From Phaeosaccion multiseriatum (lineage: Eukaryota > Ochrophyta, other classes): 64,000 nucleotides of DNA. Positions within the stretch are counted from its first letter, which is position 1; each line of letters opens with the position of its first letter. Both the position numbers and the translations under genes were made by a program. Below the pieces are notes generated by a model, which saw only the letters and a program-made list of their open reading frames with translations, was not told the origin of the DNA and searched no databases. Where the stretch lies: the NCBI GenBank assembly GCA_965112735.1, contig OZ218963.1, forward strand, positions 2,914,001 to 2,978,000. Reading direction: 5' to 3'. Below are positions 32,982 through 45,750 of this stretch, piece by piece.

Positions 32982-33968
32982 TCACCTTCTGGCACATCTC
33001 TCTTGAGAAGTAGCAGGCAAAGCGCAAGTCGTCAAGCAGCGCCTTCTTGGCCTTGGCCTTGGCCTCCGCGTCGTCATCTTCGAAGCGTGGGTCTTCGTAC
33101 TCCACCTCCTGCGTCTCGTTATTGATGAAAACAATGTCAGCGTTCTCGTCCGATGCCATCGTCCTACGACAAGAAGGGGGGTGGAGGGGCAGTACAGGGT
33201 GGGGTAGGGTAGGGTAGGGTAGGGTCCAAAGGTCAAACAGGAGTTACATACAGGCAACAGAAGAGCATCTTGAGTTACATACAGGCAACAGAATAGCATC
33301 TTGAGTTACATACAGGCAACAGAAGAGCATCTTGAGCACGTCGGTCACAGCACAGAGGATGGATCTTAGCTCGTGGGGTGCGAAAGAGGTAGAGGGAGGG
33401 GATGTCGACTGAGAGAGTAGAGAGATGAGAGATATAGTGGGGTGTGGGGTGGGGCATCAACCCCCTGCCCTTGCTTGAGGGGGGGCATCAACCCCCTGCC
33501 CTTGCCCTTGCTTGAGGGGAGGGAGGGGGGGACTGGTCCTTGTCCAGTGACAGATGGCAGTGACGGACGTACCATTGCTCGGCATTCTCGTGTGCGTATC
33601 GGATAACGCCGGATTGCTCGTCGAACCTGCAAAGGAGGCGCAAACATGCACAAGCGAGCCATTGTATTGCATTACATGTGTGTTAGGTCAGCCCGGCAAA
33701 GTACGGTACGCAAGTGGAGGGAGGGAACGGTGGGAGGGGGGCGTTGGCAGGGTAGTATGGGGGATCGGAAAAGAGCAGAGGGGGGCATGAAAAGAGAGGA
33801 GAGGGGTATGTCTCAACCACGGGCAGGTCCAGCAAGAAGGGCAGAGGGACGGGGAAGCAGTGCCCACACTCAGTATGTAGGCACTTTAGACGAAGCCTCC
33901 CAGTATGTAAATGTACGTGTGCTCGCCTTGGCACACGAGATATGTACACACTAGTCCGTCTGTGCACG

Positions 33969-34007
<39 letters not shown>

Positions 34008-37000
34008 TCGCACTACTCACACTCTCACTAGTCTATGCTCACACTCACCACTCAATCGTACACACACACTTGTACACACACACGCACACACACACTGCTC
34101 CTCCCAGACGCCCTTCTTGCGAGTCCTATACGCCACGCCCTCTCCTACCCCGCATGCCCCGCGCACCCCCCTGCCTGCAAACATGGAACGACCAACGTGG
34201 GTCGTACGCACCAGCGCATCTTGCCGGCTTGCTCGTCCCACAGCTTGACCCATCTTGTGTCCTGAGCAAAGAGGACGAGGTTGGCCGCCTCCTTCTTGCG
34301 CAGCGCCGCCGCTCGGAGCTTTTGCCGCACCATGTCGGGGTCCACGGTGTTTCGGTACTCCACCCACACCTGCGCACGCACACACACAGGGAGAGAGAGA
34401 GCCACCGCAGCATCGCGTGAGTGAAGCCGAAACGAAACTGCAACTCAAGCAAGACACACGCCCGACGAGCTTGAGGCTTGAGGCTCATAAGTAGGCAGAA
34501 AGAGGTAAACGTGCCCATCATCTGCCCGACTTTGAACATGTCGCGCACATCGTCACCACAACAGAGCCAAACGGGGTCACAAGGGGGGGGAGGGAGAGGA
34601 AGAGGGACAGCGAAAAAGAGAGAGGGAGAGGGAGGACTAGATGGGACACGCATCGATCGCTGCTCACCCCGTTGGTCTGCAGTGAGATGCGTTCCTGGTT
34701 GGCGTACAGGTCCATCCACTCGTGGTCTCCATCTTCGTAGTCGAGGCGGTGCTTTCCTGATTGTGAGTGGATGCGTGAGTGAGCGAGTGAGTGAGGTGAG
34801 CCGTGCGTGAGGGAATGAGGGAGTGAGTGAGTGAGTGAGTGAGTGAGTGCGTGAGGGAGTGAGCGAGAGAATGAGCGAGTGAGTGCGTGGGCGTAAGAGG
34901 AAGGGCGCAGATCGCAGACGAGGACGAGGGGATACTGTCATTGTCATTGTCGTCCATGTACAAAGTTAGGAGTCCAAGGTATGGATGGCCCAATGAGCCC
35001 CGCACCTCTCCCCCTGTGGAACTTTGTGATGGTGCACATGAAGGAAGCTTGTTCGCTGGGCCAATACACATTCGCAACGCGGCCGATGAGGCCCGTCTCG
35101 AAGCCGAAGGGGCGATGGTCTGAGAGGGGTAAGGACACGCGAGAGAAAGCAGAGCAGAAGGACGGCCAATGGAGGAAACAACAAGAGCCCAAGTAGGGGT
35201 CTCCGTGAGGGAGGCTGCTGGATCACAACTGAATCACAAACTGCGGCTGCACTGCTGCTGCACTGCGGTTGTACTGCTGCTACCCTGTCGGTCGGCGTGA
35301 TGAGGGCCCCACCGGCTCGCACGCACCCACCTGATCTCTCGTTGAGTACGGAGTTGAACCAGTAGGCCATTTGCTGCACCTCGTCCCAGGCCTCCTCCCA
35401 ATACGCGTCCGCCTCGTCCACCTCCTCGTCCTCGCTGCACATAAGAAGCAGCAGTGCGGCAGCAGCAGTAGTGCGGTAGTAACAGAAGCAGCAGCAGTAG
35501 TAGAGCAAGTAGTAGTAGTAGCGCGCAGTAACAGCAGCAGCAGCAGCAGCAAGCAGTAGCAGTAATGGCAGCAGCAGCAGTCGCAGTAGCAGTCGCCGCA
35601 GCAGTCGCAGCAACAGTTGGCAGTAACAGCAGCGAGGCGCGTGGTGAGCGGGGTCAAGGGATCGCACGTCGGGACCGCATGCGAGGAGGAACAAAAACAA
35701 ATCTGAGGGACACAACTGGTACCCGGAGGGAAGACACTTTTGCCAACGTGAAACTGAAAACTGTGCGTTTTCAGTTGGTAACTCAGCGCACTCACACGCC
35801 CACCACGCACCTGCAGGAGTCCCTGTTGTAATCCTCCACGTGCTTCCTCCACCTGGGCACAGGGGCAAAGAGGCCGCCCGCAGAGACAAGTAGGTCAGCA
35901 TGCGTAAGGTCACGGTCCATGAATGAGCAAGCAGAGACAACCAGGTCAGCACACGTAGGGTCGCGTTAGCATGGATAAGTAAAGCAGAGACAAGTCAGCA
36001 AGTCAGCACACATCAGAACACTGACGGACTGCCTGTCTTCCTGATTGACTGACCTGGTGCTGACCATCTCCGCCCGCTCGTCCACCTCGAGCTCCTGTCT
36101 CTTCAGCACATACGCGGTGACGGCATTGAGGCGCAGGAGTTGCCAGCTCATCACTCGGCTGCCTCGGAAGGTTCTCTGAATGTCCGTGGCGCACGCTGTG
36201 TGGTGCGTCCAGATTGTGAACCTGTCTCAACACACACAGATTCATACACGGCGAGAGAGAGAGAGAGAGAGAGAGAAGAGAAGGGGGGGGGGTGACAAGG
36301 TAGAGAGAGGAAGGGAGGGAGGGGGGGGGAGGGGGACAGGCGGGGGCAGAAAGAGATGAAATTGCGTCGAAGACATCAAAGAAAGCTCCTCTGAAGGACG
36401 TCTCGAGCACTTCCTCTGAAGGAAAATGGGATACAGGTAGGTAGGTGGGTAGGTAGACAGGCAGGTAGAAAACATCACTTTTGCATGGCCGCACCTTCTC
36501 CTCCACTCCATCCTGGCCAGCATGCCCCTGAAGGCCGCTTGGATGACGATGGCCTTTCTGTGACGGGCCCTCTTGAGCCGCATCATCTCCTTGAGCATGA
36601 CGGCCCCATTGTACTTTCCTAAGCAGCCCCTCCAAAAGATCTGTTTGAATGGAGAGGTCGTATGTGTATGGGATGTGCATGTTTCAAAAGAGAGGGGAGA
36701 AGGTTGCGATGCACGGCCAGTCAGTCAGTCGGTTACTCAGACAGGTCGGGCGGTCAGTCAGTCAGTCCTTCAGCCGGTCAGCAGGACGGTCAATCCAGTC
36801 AGCCAGTCAATCAGTCAGTCAGTTAGTCCGTTTGTCAGTCGGATAGTCAGTCCGTGAGTCAGTCTGCTAGAGTGATGCGTACCTGTATAATTTTGGCCGC
36901 TCGGAGCTCGAGTTGCCGCTGCACCTCTCTCTCCACTTTGAGCCGCCGCAAGACACAGCAGCTAATATACACCCGAGCCACTGCCTACGGGAGGGGTGGG

Positions 37001-40000
37001 GGGGGGGGGCGATAGATATTAGGAGGAGGAAAACACAGGCTCTTTAAAGGGGGCTCCGAGGGCCTCCCCAGGGAGGGGGTCCACGGGGAGAGGAGCAAGT
37101 CCTGCGCTCAATGCACCCAAAGAAGCGTTCATCCAAGAGCTCCTCTCCTCCGCACACTCCTACCCCTCCCCATCCTTCCCCTCCCCTCTGTCCCTCCCTC
37201 TCTCCGTTCTTCCCTTCCTCCCTCCCTCCCTCCCGCCCCTCCCCACCCCACCTGGATACACTTTGCCGAATGGTCTTCGTCCCTCCGCCTCTGTGTCACC
37301 ACCTCACTCCACGCGGCGCACTTTCTCGAGGACAAGAAGTAGCGCACAACCGCAGCGATGCGAACTGCCGCGGCGTTCTGTTGAGGGGAGGAGGGGAGGG
37401 GGGGAGGGGAGGGGGGGAGGGGAGGACGGAGCAGGGGAGGATGGATTTTGGGAGGTTGGTTGGCTGGCTGGTTGGTTGGTTGGTTCGTTCTCATGCGTTC
37501 ATGGGGGGAAGGTGGGCGGGGATGGTGACCCTTGTACGTGAGGAAGGAGCCGGGGGGGGGATGATGGTACGCAGGAGGGGGACAGCGGTGGGCGGTGAAA
37601 CGCGTACTGGCAAGCCCTGGCAAGCGCGCCCCATGTATCCTCACAGCAAACAGAAATAGTACACACGAGGGGTGACACGTTCACACACGCCATAAGGTGC
37701 CATCCTATTGACAAACGAGGCGTTTCAGAAGGCCGTGCGGGCCTGCCTCACCTGCAGCTCCACTTTCCGATTGCGGTGGACGATTTGGAGCGCCATGTGC
37801 ACAAATTGGTCCTGCCGACGCACCAGATGACCCCTGCACAGCGGCAGGAAGCAAGCAAGCAAGAAAGCAAGCAAGCAAGCAAGGAAACAAGATGCAAGCA
37901 GGCAGGCAGGCAGGCAGGCCAGTAAGTGGGCAAGCAAGTGAGTAAGCAAGCAGGCAAGAAAACAACCAAACAGGTGGGGGGTGATGTGAGTCGGAGGGAA
38001 CACCCCCCCCCCGACACCCCGCATGGGCACGGCACTTTCATGCTCACTTCCTTACCTGAATGCGGCCTGGATAGGAATGGCATTCGCTCCTTTGGCCATG
38101 AGCTGTGCCCTCTCTACTCGGCACTCTGTCGCAAAGCACCGCACTCTGTGCCAAGCAAAGGCAAGGAGAAGCCCCAAATCAACCCCCCCCCGAGCGGGTG
38201 GTAAACATGTGGTAGAGAGAGGGGGGTGAGAGAGACAGAGAGAGAGGTAGAGAGAGATGGAGATAGAGAGAGGTGAGAGAGACAGAGATGAGAAAGACAG
38301 ATAGAGAGATGGAGAGAGAGGTAGATTTGGAGAGAGAGGCAGACAAGAAGAAAGCGTGTGAGAGAGAGACGGGCAGGGATGCCGACTTTTGGACTTTGGA
38401 CCGTCGCGGCCTCCTGCAACAGACACGCCTCACAAGATGCGGATCCGAATAATGGGGGTGGTCAACCGACCCCCCAAGTCTTCCTCCCCTCCTCCCCTCC
38501 CATTCTCGCAGAAGGACAACAGAAGAAACGACGCAAGACTTTCACACGAGGCGAAATACTTGCCTGTAGCCCCGATACGCCCTCTGGACAAGTCGTGCCC
38601 CGATGTCCGCCTCCCTCCAGTACACCTTCTCCTTGATAGCCGCAGCCCGCAGGTGCCGCTGAAACGCCATTTGTATCTGCAGAGCCGCATTGTCCAAGCG
38701 CTCGTTCTCTTGCCGCTCTTGCTCGCGAAGGCTGTGGCGGAGGGAGGGGGGGGGGGGTGAGAGCCTCTCAGTGGTGCGTAGTGCTTCGCTTACCCCCGGT
38801 GGCAGTAGGAGTAATTGACATATCGGAAGACAACGAGCAGGGGGGGGGGGGGGTCGAGGAAAAACGATTGTATGCCCTTCTTCAAGCGCACGGCCACACA
38901 CTGCCTATACATATACAAAGTACATGTATACAAAGCCCATGCATGGCACACACATACACAGCAGGCTCGCTCTCTGCTTTGACCGATGCGGGGCTTTTGT
39001 CTCCCACCGAACCAAAAAAAAATGTTACGCACCTACTCCAAAAGCTTCCCCAGCGTTTCTGAATGAGCCGCGCCGCCGCCGTCTCCACCTGATACTGCGC
39101 TTCTTCCACTCTCTGATGCACCAAGTCTGGGCGAGGCAAAAAGCCAAAGAAAGTGCGCGCCTGTGCAGTGCGTGCCCAGTGCAGGGGGGGGGGGAGGGAG
39201 GGAGGGAGGGAGGGAGGGAGGGAGGTAGGAGGGAGAGAGGGGGTGGAGGAGGGTCTATGCACATCAGTGGATAAGAAGCGTCTCTCGCGGCCCATCGACG
39301 AAGCACTGCAGCGCTAACCCCATTCAGCCCCCCCCCCCCCGACCATCTCTCTGAAACTGTCCACAGTGCGTGTGGAGAAGAAGGGAGGCAGATCCCCCTC
39401 TTTCCCCCCCACCGAGCTCTCCCCGCCCTTCCCCTTACGTACTACTCTTACGTTCTACTGTTTACCTCTCCTTGTGTACTACTGCTTACCTCCATGACAA
39501 ACGCCTTGCCCACCCCGTCCACGAGTGCTCGGAGTCCGTTGGTGGACACCTCCATACAGCCGGTGATGTTGAGCGTCTGTAGAGAGGGGCAAGCCTGTGC
39601 CACCACACACAGGCCTTTCTCGGACACCGCTCTGGCGCTGGCAATGTTCAGGGCCTAGTGTAGTAGGTAGGGAGGGAGGGAGGGAGGGACGGAGGGAGGG
39701 AGGGAGGGAAGGAGGAAGGGAGGGAGGAAGGGAGGGATGGAGGTAGGTAGATAGGGAGGAAGGGAGGGAGGGATGGAGGGATGGAGATAGATAGGTAGGT
39801 AGGAGGTGGGGGGGGAAGGAGGGAGGGAGGAAGGGAGGGAGGCAGGTGGGTAGGTAGGTAGGTAGGTAGGTCGGTAGGTAGGTCGGTAGGTAGGAGGGAG
39901 GGAGGGAAGGAGGGAGGTAGGTAGGTAGGTAGGTAGGTAGGTAGGCAGGGAGGAGGGAGGTAGGGAGGGAGGTAAATAGGAATGGTGGGAGAGGATGTAG

Positions 40001-41051
40001 AGGGGCTGAATGCGGCGGCGCTAGGCATGGGCGAGTGGGGGAGTGTATGGCGCAACCTCCACGCTCGAAAGAACGCTCACATAGCAAGCAACCCCCGTCC
40101 TCGACAAGACCAACCTGAAGCTGGGGGCAGCCCCGAGCTAAGGCCGCGATGCCCCTGTCGGTCACCCGGAAGGACCCGGGAAGGGCCAGCGACTTGAGCT
40201 CGGGGCAGCGTCTGCCGAGCGCGTGCAGACACGTGTCGCTGAGCTCAAAGCAATGGCTCACGTTGAGAACTTGAAGCTGCGGGCAGCCCTGCGGTGCGTG
40301 CGGAAAGAGGAAGAGTAAATGGGGCCAGCGGAGCGTGGCCTGATGGGTTGGTGATTTGACGGAAACAGTGCCCGCAATAGCTCCCGTACAATACCGACAA
40401 TAGCTCCGCGGCTGTGTGTATACAGATCCGAGCACCACCCCGATCCTTCTTCCTCCTTCCAAGTCGCTCCGTGATTGGTTTCAGCTCCGCTTGGACGCTT
40501 GCTGTTAACCCCCCCCCCTGAACGTACCTTGGTTATAGAGACGATTCCCTTGTCGCTGACATTCTCACAGCTGTCGAGGCTGATAAACCTGAGATTCCGG
40601 CAGGCCCCGCTCGTCCCCCCCCCTTCCCTTTCCCCCTTGCTCTGGAAAGGCCGGCCCCTTTCTCTGGTCTGGCTGTTGCTTGCCCCCCTGCCGCCGCCCC
40701 TCCGCCCCTTTGCCGTGCTCCTGCCCATGCCTTCGTCCTCAGGCTGCTGGCCGCCTCGCCGGAGGGAGGGGTCGAAATTCGCAAGTCCCCTGTCCGAAAC
40801 CCCATTACATTGCTTCATAGAGAGGGACTGCAGCAAAGAACAAGCGGTCCCGAAACCGATCGTACCAGTGATGTATCCAAGGCACTCGTCCGTGAGTCTG
40901 CGCCAGGTCGACAAGAGAGGACAGGAACAACAAGGGGGGGGGGGGGCAGAGAGGTTAAGAAATGTACACGAGGGATAGAGAGGTGTAAATAGTTCATGTT
41001 CGTTGCGTTTCAGTCCGTCAAGATGCCGAAGATAGCATTGCAGCTGGTTGG

Positions 41052-41133
<82 letters not shown>

Positions 41134-42098
41134 ACCTTTGGCAGCGGGAGAGATTGAGGCTGGTCAGCGTTGGCCCGCAGCTCACGGCCACAGCTCTGCA
41201 GCCCTGATTGGTGACAGAAAGACAGTCCGAGAGGTCGAGCGAGGCTAGCGCGAAGAGGCGAGGCACAAACACCTCAAGCATTGCGTCGGTCACGGCCGTA
41301 CGGGCCAGGCTACAGGACTTGAGGGTATGGCCCTGGGGCGGAACAGAGGGGATAAGGTGGCGAGGGAAATTGTGTTGGTTGGGACAATTTGTGCAATGAG
41401 CCCAACGAAGGAAAGGAGGAAGGGGGCAGCCGAATGGTTTGTGAGGGGACGGAACGAGGTGGTGCCTCATCCACAAACCGAACTTTGCAGTAAGCGGTTC
41501 CTTCACGCCGTTCTCGCTACTATAAAAGGCGGTTTCTTAAAGCCGTGGAGGATATACCACGCACATGCCAACGCGAGAATCGCTGGTAAAAAACACATTC
41601 ACCCCCTTCCCTCCTCTTACCGAAGATAGACTGAGACTCCTCAAGCCACTAACGCTGACCCCCTGCTCCGGCCCGCCCCTCCAATCGCTAAAGTCGGCCG
41701 TCTCCAAAGGGTGGGTGTGCCGTAAACCGTCCCACATTTCTCCCTCATGGAGCCCCTCGATGCGCTGCGCGCGGACATCGACCCGCTGCACGGACGGAGG
41801 AAGCTCTGCCAACATTGCCCTGGGAGTGGAGGGGCGACGAGTCATCCGAAAACGAGAGAGCCATCCGCATTTCGATAAGCCAAGGGAGCGGAGGGGAGGA
41901 GGGAGGGAACTCTATAGTGTGCACGGCGCTAGAGACCTCTCTCTTGCCCCGGTTTTCTCTTTGTCTCCCCACTTACTTGACCTTACGCATGTCCTTCGTC
42001 TGCGGCTTCCGCCCTTCGGTCACCATCATGCGCTGGGCGACCATGGCTCCAAATGCAGGGCCTCGCACGAGGAAGCGCTCGTGGCGGTCGAGCTCCAT
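31998..42098 (-). CDS. LRR - IQ - Tudor-like - WW-like multidomain protein
   Basis: Twenty-three exons on the minus strand: 42098-41978, 41819-41621, 41332-41136, 40897-40528, 40288-40115, 39655-39490, 39112-39033, 38731-38564, 38145-38056, 37833-37752, 37377-37252, 36984-36883, 36640-36495, 36221-36054, 35852-35811, 35434-35331, 35119-35006, 34756-34668, 34369-34212, 33626-33573, 33163-32986, 32685-32446, 32132-31998; 3,303 bases, 1,100 residues. Residues about 105-405 are cysteine-containing leucine-rich repeats of the AMN1/F-box-LRR type (LRFISLDSCENVSDKGI, LQVLNVSHCFELSDTCL). Then come IQ-like calmodulin-binding helices (ARLIQKRWGSFWS, ALQIQMAFQRHLRA, RLVQRAYRGYR, AIVIQAAFRGMLAR, DIQRTFRGSRV). 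Exons 17-18 form a Tudor-like fold (GRVANVYWPSEQASFMCTI...HRLDYEDGDHEWMDL), followed by WW-like Trp/Tyr repeats (VKLWDEQAGKMRW, FDEQSGVIRY). No F-box is seen. The start is the first ATG after an in-frame stop. Intron 8 has a GC donor. A scaffold or flagellar role is possible; the function is unknown. Confidence 0.82.
33200..33334. repeat. (GGGTA)n tract and three 31-bp units in an LRR-IQ-Tudor intron
   Basis: A GGGTA pentamer run of about five units (33200-33225) is followed by three tandem 31-bp copies starting GAGTTACATACAGGCAACAG at 33241, 33272 and 33303. All of this lies inside intron 20 (33164-33572). Confidence 0.9.
38146..38563 (-). other. GC-AG intron in the LRR-IQ-Tudor gene
   Basis: Minus-strand exon 8 ends GGCTACAG followed by GCAAGT; phase 2 joins to AGTGCGG to give RGYRVRCFATEC. 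Using the GT three bases downstream would shift the frame. Confidence 0.7.
39656..39985. repeat. GGGA/GGTA-rich microsatellite block in an LRR-IQ-Tudor intron
   Basis: About 320 bp of GGGA, GGAA and GGTA tetranucleotides fill most of intron 5; in the transcript this is a CCTC/TACC pyrimidine-rich tract leading up to the exon 6 acceptor. Confidence 0.9.
41062..41123. repeat. (CA)31 tract in an LRR-IQ-Tudor intron
   Basis: A long CA run starts just inside the donor of exon 3 on the minus strand. Confidence 0.9.
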
Positions 42099-42540
42099 CT
42101 TCTCCCTCAGAATGGCAAGACAAGGCTCATTTCAGAGGCAGCATCTTCGGTGGAGCGCTACTGCTGCCTGAGACTTGAGGAAGGGCGCTTGGAAGCGGAA
42201 GGGGCGCCGGAGAGCGTGAAAGGGATAGGAGAAATTACAGTTTCAGTTTCAGTTTCAGTTTCAGTTGTCAGGAGGGAGGGAGGGAGTGCTAGCAAGATCA
42301 ACTCAAACTGCTCATCCATGCCGTCTACTGGCCATCGACTGCCGTCCACTGCCATCCACCAATATCCACTACCATTCATTAGTGGGACAACCTACTAAAT
42401 CTGAACCGAGGTTTCACGCATTTGAGACCTCTTGACGAAGTGCTTTCTTGGCAGCAGCTGACGCAAGGTGACGAAAGGGATGAAGGGTCGTGGGATCGAC
42501 ATTGGTTAAGCTCTAATGGACTGAAGTGTTCTCCTCATCT
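42099..42540. other. Spacer between Deg9-like stop and LRR-IQ-Tudor start
   Basis: Must contain the LRR-IQ-Tudor promoter and leader and the Deg9-like 3' end. It holds four TTTCAG hexamers (about 42239-42267), also echoed near 44998-45010, and a short ACTGCCATCCAC repeat. No exon was seen. Confidence 0.4.
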
Positions 42541-44939
42541 CTAATGCTGCGCCCCGTCCTCCTCGTCGTCCTCGTCGTTACGGATGGCACTTAAAGTGCA
42601 GGCGGGCAGCTCCGGTGAGCGAGCTTGTGGGATGCAGTTCTCAAGCAGCACTTGTCTGGTCGCTGCGGCCACCTCGCTCCGCTCCAGCAAAATGATGCGG
42701 AAGGGGAAGAAGGTGAAGCGAAGGTACTGCTCGTCTGCGCTGGAGTCAATGATGCGGCACAGCTGCTTGAGATTGCTCACGGGCACGTTGTTGCACTGAA
42801 TTACGTGCAAGTGCTCCAGGCCCTCGAAGCCAAGATTTGCCTGGTGGCTCATGATTTGGCTGAGGAGAACCACCTGATCGTCCTCCTGCTGCTTCACCCC
42901 ATTGTGGGCCAGCTCCATGAGGTGCGTCATACCTGCACACTTATCTGCGTAGGCCATTTCCTCTCGAATGTACGGCTCACTCAACACGGTGAACACCAAT
43001 CCGGCCACAATCGCGTATGAGGGAGACTGCCCCTCGCTGTGCTGAGGCAGGAAGTCGCCCACCAGAGAAAGCGGCACCTTCACATCCACGCTCGCACCCT
43101 TCCGCCACACCGCCAAGTCCACTATATCCCCGGGGAAGAGCTGCGAGCAGTAGTACCGCATTGCCACCCTCTCACCCCTGCGAAAGGGGATACTTCCGTC
43201 GCTCGCCACGCGGATGCCGTCAATGCCCATAATCACATCGTAGGGCTGCAGCACCTTGGCCGCGGGGACCACACGCTCGATATCCGTCACCAACACGCCT
43301 GTCTTGACGTCCGTGGGGATGCCCAAGCTGCTCCGGAGCGCGTGGGACTCCAGCCCCTGCAGGCCCACACCCAGTCGTGGAAACCCCGTGTAGCGCCCGT
43401 GCTTCTCCACGTCGTAAAGAAAGTGCCTCACGACGTTTACGGGCACAACAAAGCCAATGTTCTCCACGTCTGCCCCTTCCAGCGACTGAAACGCCACCCC
43501 CACGAGCTCGCCCGCATCGTTTACGACAGGGCCGCCGCTGTTGCCTGGATTGATAGCGGCGTCAATCTGCACGGACAGTAGCGTCGTTCCCGCCTGTGCG
43601 TACGTGGTCATTTCTACTCTGCTCACCACACCTGCAGTGATGGAGATGGACTCGCCCCCCACAGGGTAGCCGAGTACGTTGACATCGTCCGTGAGCTCCG
43701 GTATCTCACCAAAACACAGTGGCGTCGTGTCCTCCCAAAATTCGTCGTCCTCCACCGTTATAATGGCGAGGTCGCTCTCCTCCCCCACAGAAATCACCTT
43801 TGCCGAGAACTTGGTCTCGCTGTCTCGCTTTCGGACCTGCAGGGGACCAGGAGCAAGACAGGGGCGGCAGCACCAACTCTGTGGTTAATGGTGTTGTCTC
43901 CTCTTCACCGGAGTACACACCCAGCACCCTATCCGGCACCACTTCAGCCGGCAGTCCTTCACCTCCTCGTCCGTTCCAAGCAACCAACCTGAATAGAGCT
44001 AGAGTACTCGACAGAGTGCGCATTGGTCAGTATGCGTCTCCCGTCGATGAGGAAGCCCGTGCTGGTCGACTGCTCCTGTTTGAGACGCTGGGGGGGGGGG
44101 AGGGGGGAAGGGACAGGATGATATAAACACGTGGACATGCGAGGGGGATGTTAGGTCCGTTCATTCAGGGCAAGTAAGACCGTGGGACTCTTCTGAAACT
44201 AGCTCACCTGCCAAGGCATTGAGTACGACGGGACGCAATGCGTACAAGAAATCCGTAACACGCTATTCAGGACGCTGTCCATGTGTTCACGGTCCTCCAC
44301 AAAGGAGACGCAGGCATCGAAGGCTTCCTCGTTCCTCAAGTCCCCCTTCGGCACCAGCTGCTCCCCCCCCTCCTCTCCAAATAAAGAGGTCCCATCCTTT
44401 ATCTCCGCCCAGCGGTTATCCTTCAGATAGTCTTGGCCGCCCCGATCAGCGATCATCTGCCTCCACCGCTCATCCAACGCCTCCTGCGCGTATCTCGCAC
44501 CACCGCCCGGCACCTCATGTCCCACAAAGGGGCGCGCTGCTTCTGCTGTTGTTGCTGTGGGCACGGTCAGTCCATCCTCGCTGCTGCTTCTCACCCTCCT
44601 ACTGTCTCTTCTTCTGCTCGCAATGACATTGCCCTTGCCGCCCAAGGCCAGTGTGCCTTTGCTCGTCGGCCTCTTTCTTCTTCTCCTCCTCCTCCTATCT
44701 CTACTGCTCCTGCTGTTATTACCACCTTGATGAGCAGCAGTCAAGGAGCCAGGCCCAAAGGCATGTGGCAAGGGGCTGCTCTTTCTAAATCCCTCACGGC
44801 CTGCCCAGGTTAGTCCTGGGTGCCGGACGAAGGCCCTCGACTCCTGTTGTTGAAGGGAAAGGAGGAGAGTCAAGTACGTAGCTGTGGTCGCTGCGAACCA
44901 CCGCCTCGGTGGTTGCAGATGCAATTGAATATATTGCAT
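42541..44939 (-). CDS. Deg/HtrA serine protease, Deg9-like, with plastid-type bipartite presequence
   Basis: Three exons on the minus strand: 44939-44208, 44087-43989, 43836-42541; 708 residues. The chymotrypsin-like domain has the full triad: His about 268 (ILTNAHSVE), Asp about 299 (ESDLAIITV) and Ser about 377 (NPGNSGGPV). A PDZ domain follows (RLGVGLQGL...DVIMGIDGIRV), and the C-terminal part (SYAIVAGLVFTVLSEPYIRE, LSQIMSHQANLGFE) is typical of the plant Deg9/Deg2 group. Deg proteases are ATP-independent oligomeric proteases and chaperones. The N-terminus has a hydrophobic stretch ending QQQESRA followed by FVRHPG, an ASAFAP-like site, then about 130 residues rich in Ser, Arg and Gly, which suggests passage through the ER into a complex plastid. 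Arabidopsis Deg9 is nuclear, so the sorting would differ here. VPSYSMPWQRLKQEQSTSTGFLI joins exons 1 and 2 as in the family. Confidence 0.92.
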
Positions 44940-45054
44940 ATCTTGCCTTGTTTACAACTGTACTTGGTGTGGCACAATATCGAATCAAGGGAGAGAGTTT
45001 CAGTTTCAGCTAATGAGGCATCCTTTGCTTTGTGGTCGATCGATTGTGGCTGGG

Positions 45055-45455
45055 TCGGCCCCCCGCGGGGCTTCTCTGGCCCCCCGATAAGCAGAAGCCT
45101 GAGGCGGCCTGCGGCCGGAAGCAAGAAGCCCGGGGCTGGCCTGCGGCCAGAAGCCTGGCATAATCTCCCCCCCCCCCCTCCGTGAGCCTGCCTCGGCTCC
45201 AGGCGAGATTTCTCAGGCTTTAGGCTTCTGGGCCGTAGCCCCCTCCAGGCTTCGGGCTTCTGGCCGCAGGCCAGTGGTCAGGCTTCAGGCTTCGCAGGCT
45301 GGGAGAAAAATGGGGGACTTGGCAGGCTTTTCGCTACTTTCTGCAGGCTTGCTTCTGGCCGCAGGCCAGCAGCCGCAGGCTTCTTACTTTCGGCCGCAGG
45401 CCGCCGCAGGCTTCTGCTTTATCGGGGGCCCGAGAAACCTCGCCTGGAGCCGATG
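45055..45455. repeat. Palindromic family-3 repeat (GGCTTCTGGCCGCAGGCCAG units)
   Basis: The left part (about 45075-45165) is largely the reverse complement of the right part (about 45365-45445): AAGCAGAAGCCTGAGGCGG against the GGCTTCTGCTTTAT end. The right 215 bp recur at 45795-45988. Confidence 0.7.
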
Positions 45456-45750
45456 AGCCCCCCTGAGCCCCCCTGAGAAGCCTGAAGCCTAGACCGCTGG
45501 CCTGCGGCCAGAAGCCCGAAGCCTGGAGGGGGCTCGGGGGGTCGATGGCTGTGGGTATACAGTCGACCCCAGTCAGCCAGCACGCTATCCGCTATCGCCG
45601 GCGCCAGCCGGCGCGCTATCCGCTATCGGCCGGCGACAGCCGGCGCGCTATTCGGCCCCTGACATGCTTCTGAGGCGACCCTGCTTCCTGCTTCTGGCCG
45701 GCGCCAACCGGCCACGCAGCCAGGTTCCAGGTTCTGGGGGAAAGCCATGT

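Noticed and set aside
39300-39480. Possible extra exon reading GLNGVSAAVLRRWAARDAS between LRR and IQ parts
   Set aside because: It does not join exon 6 in phase without a stop; the AG before AGAGTGGAAG at 39112 keeps the whole gene open.
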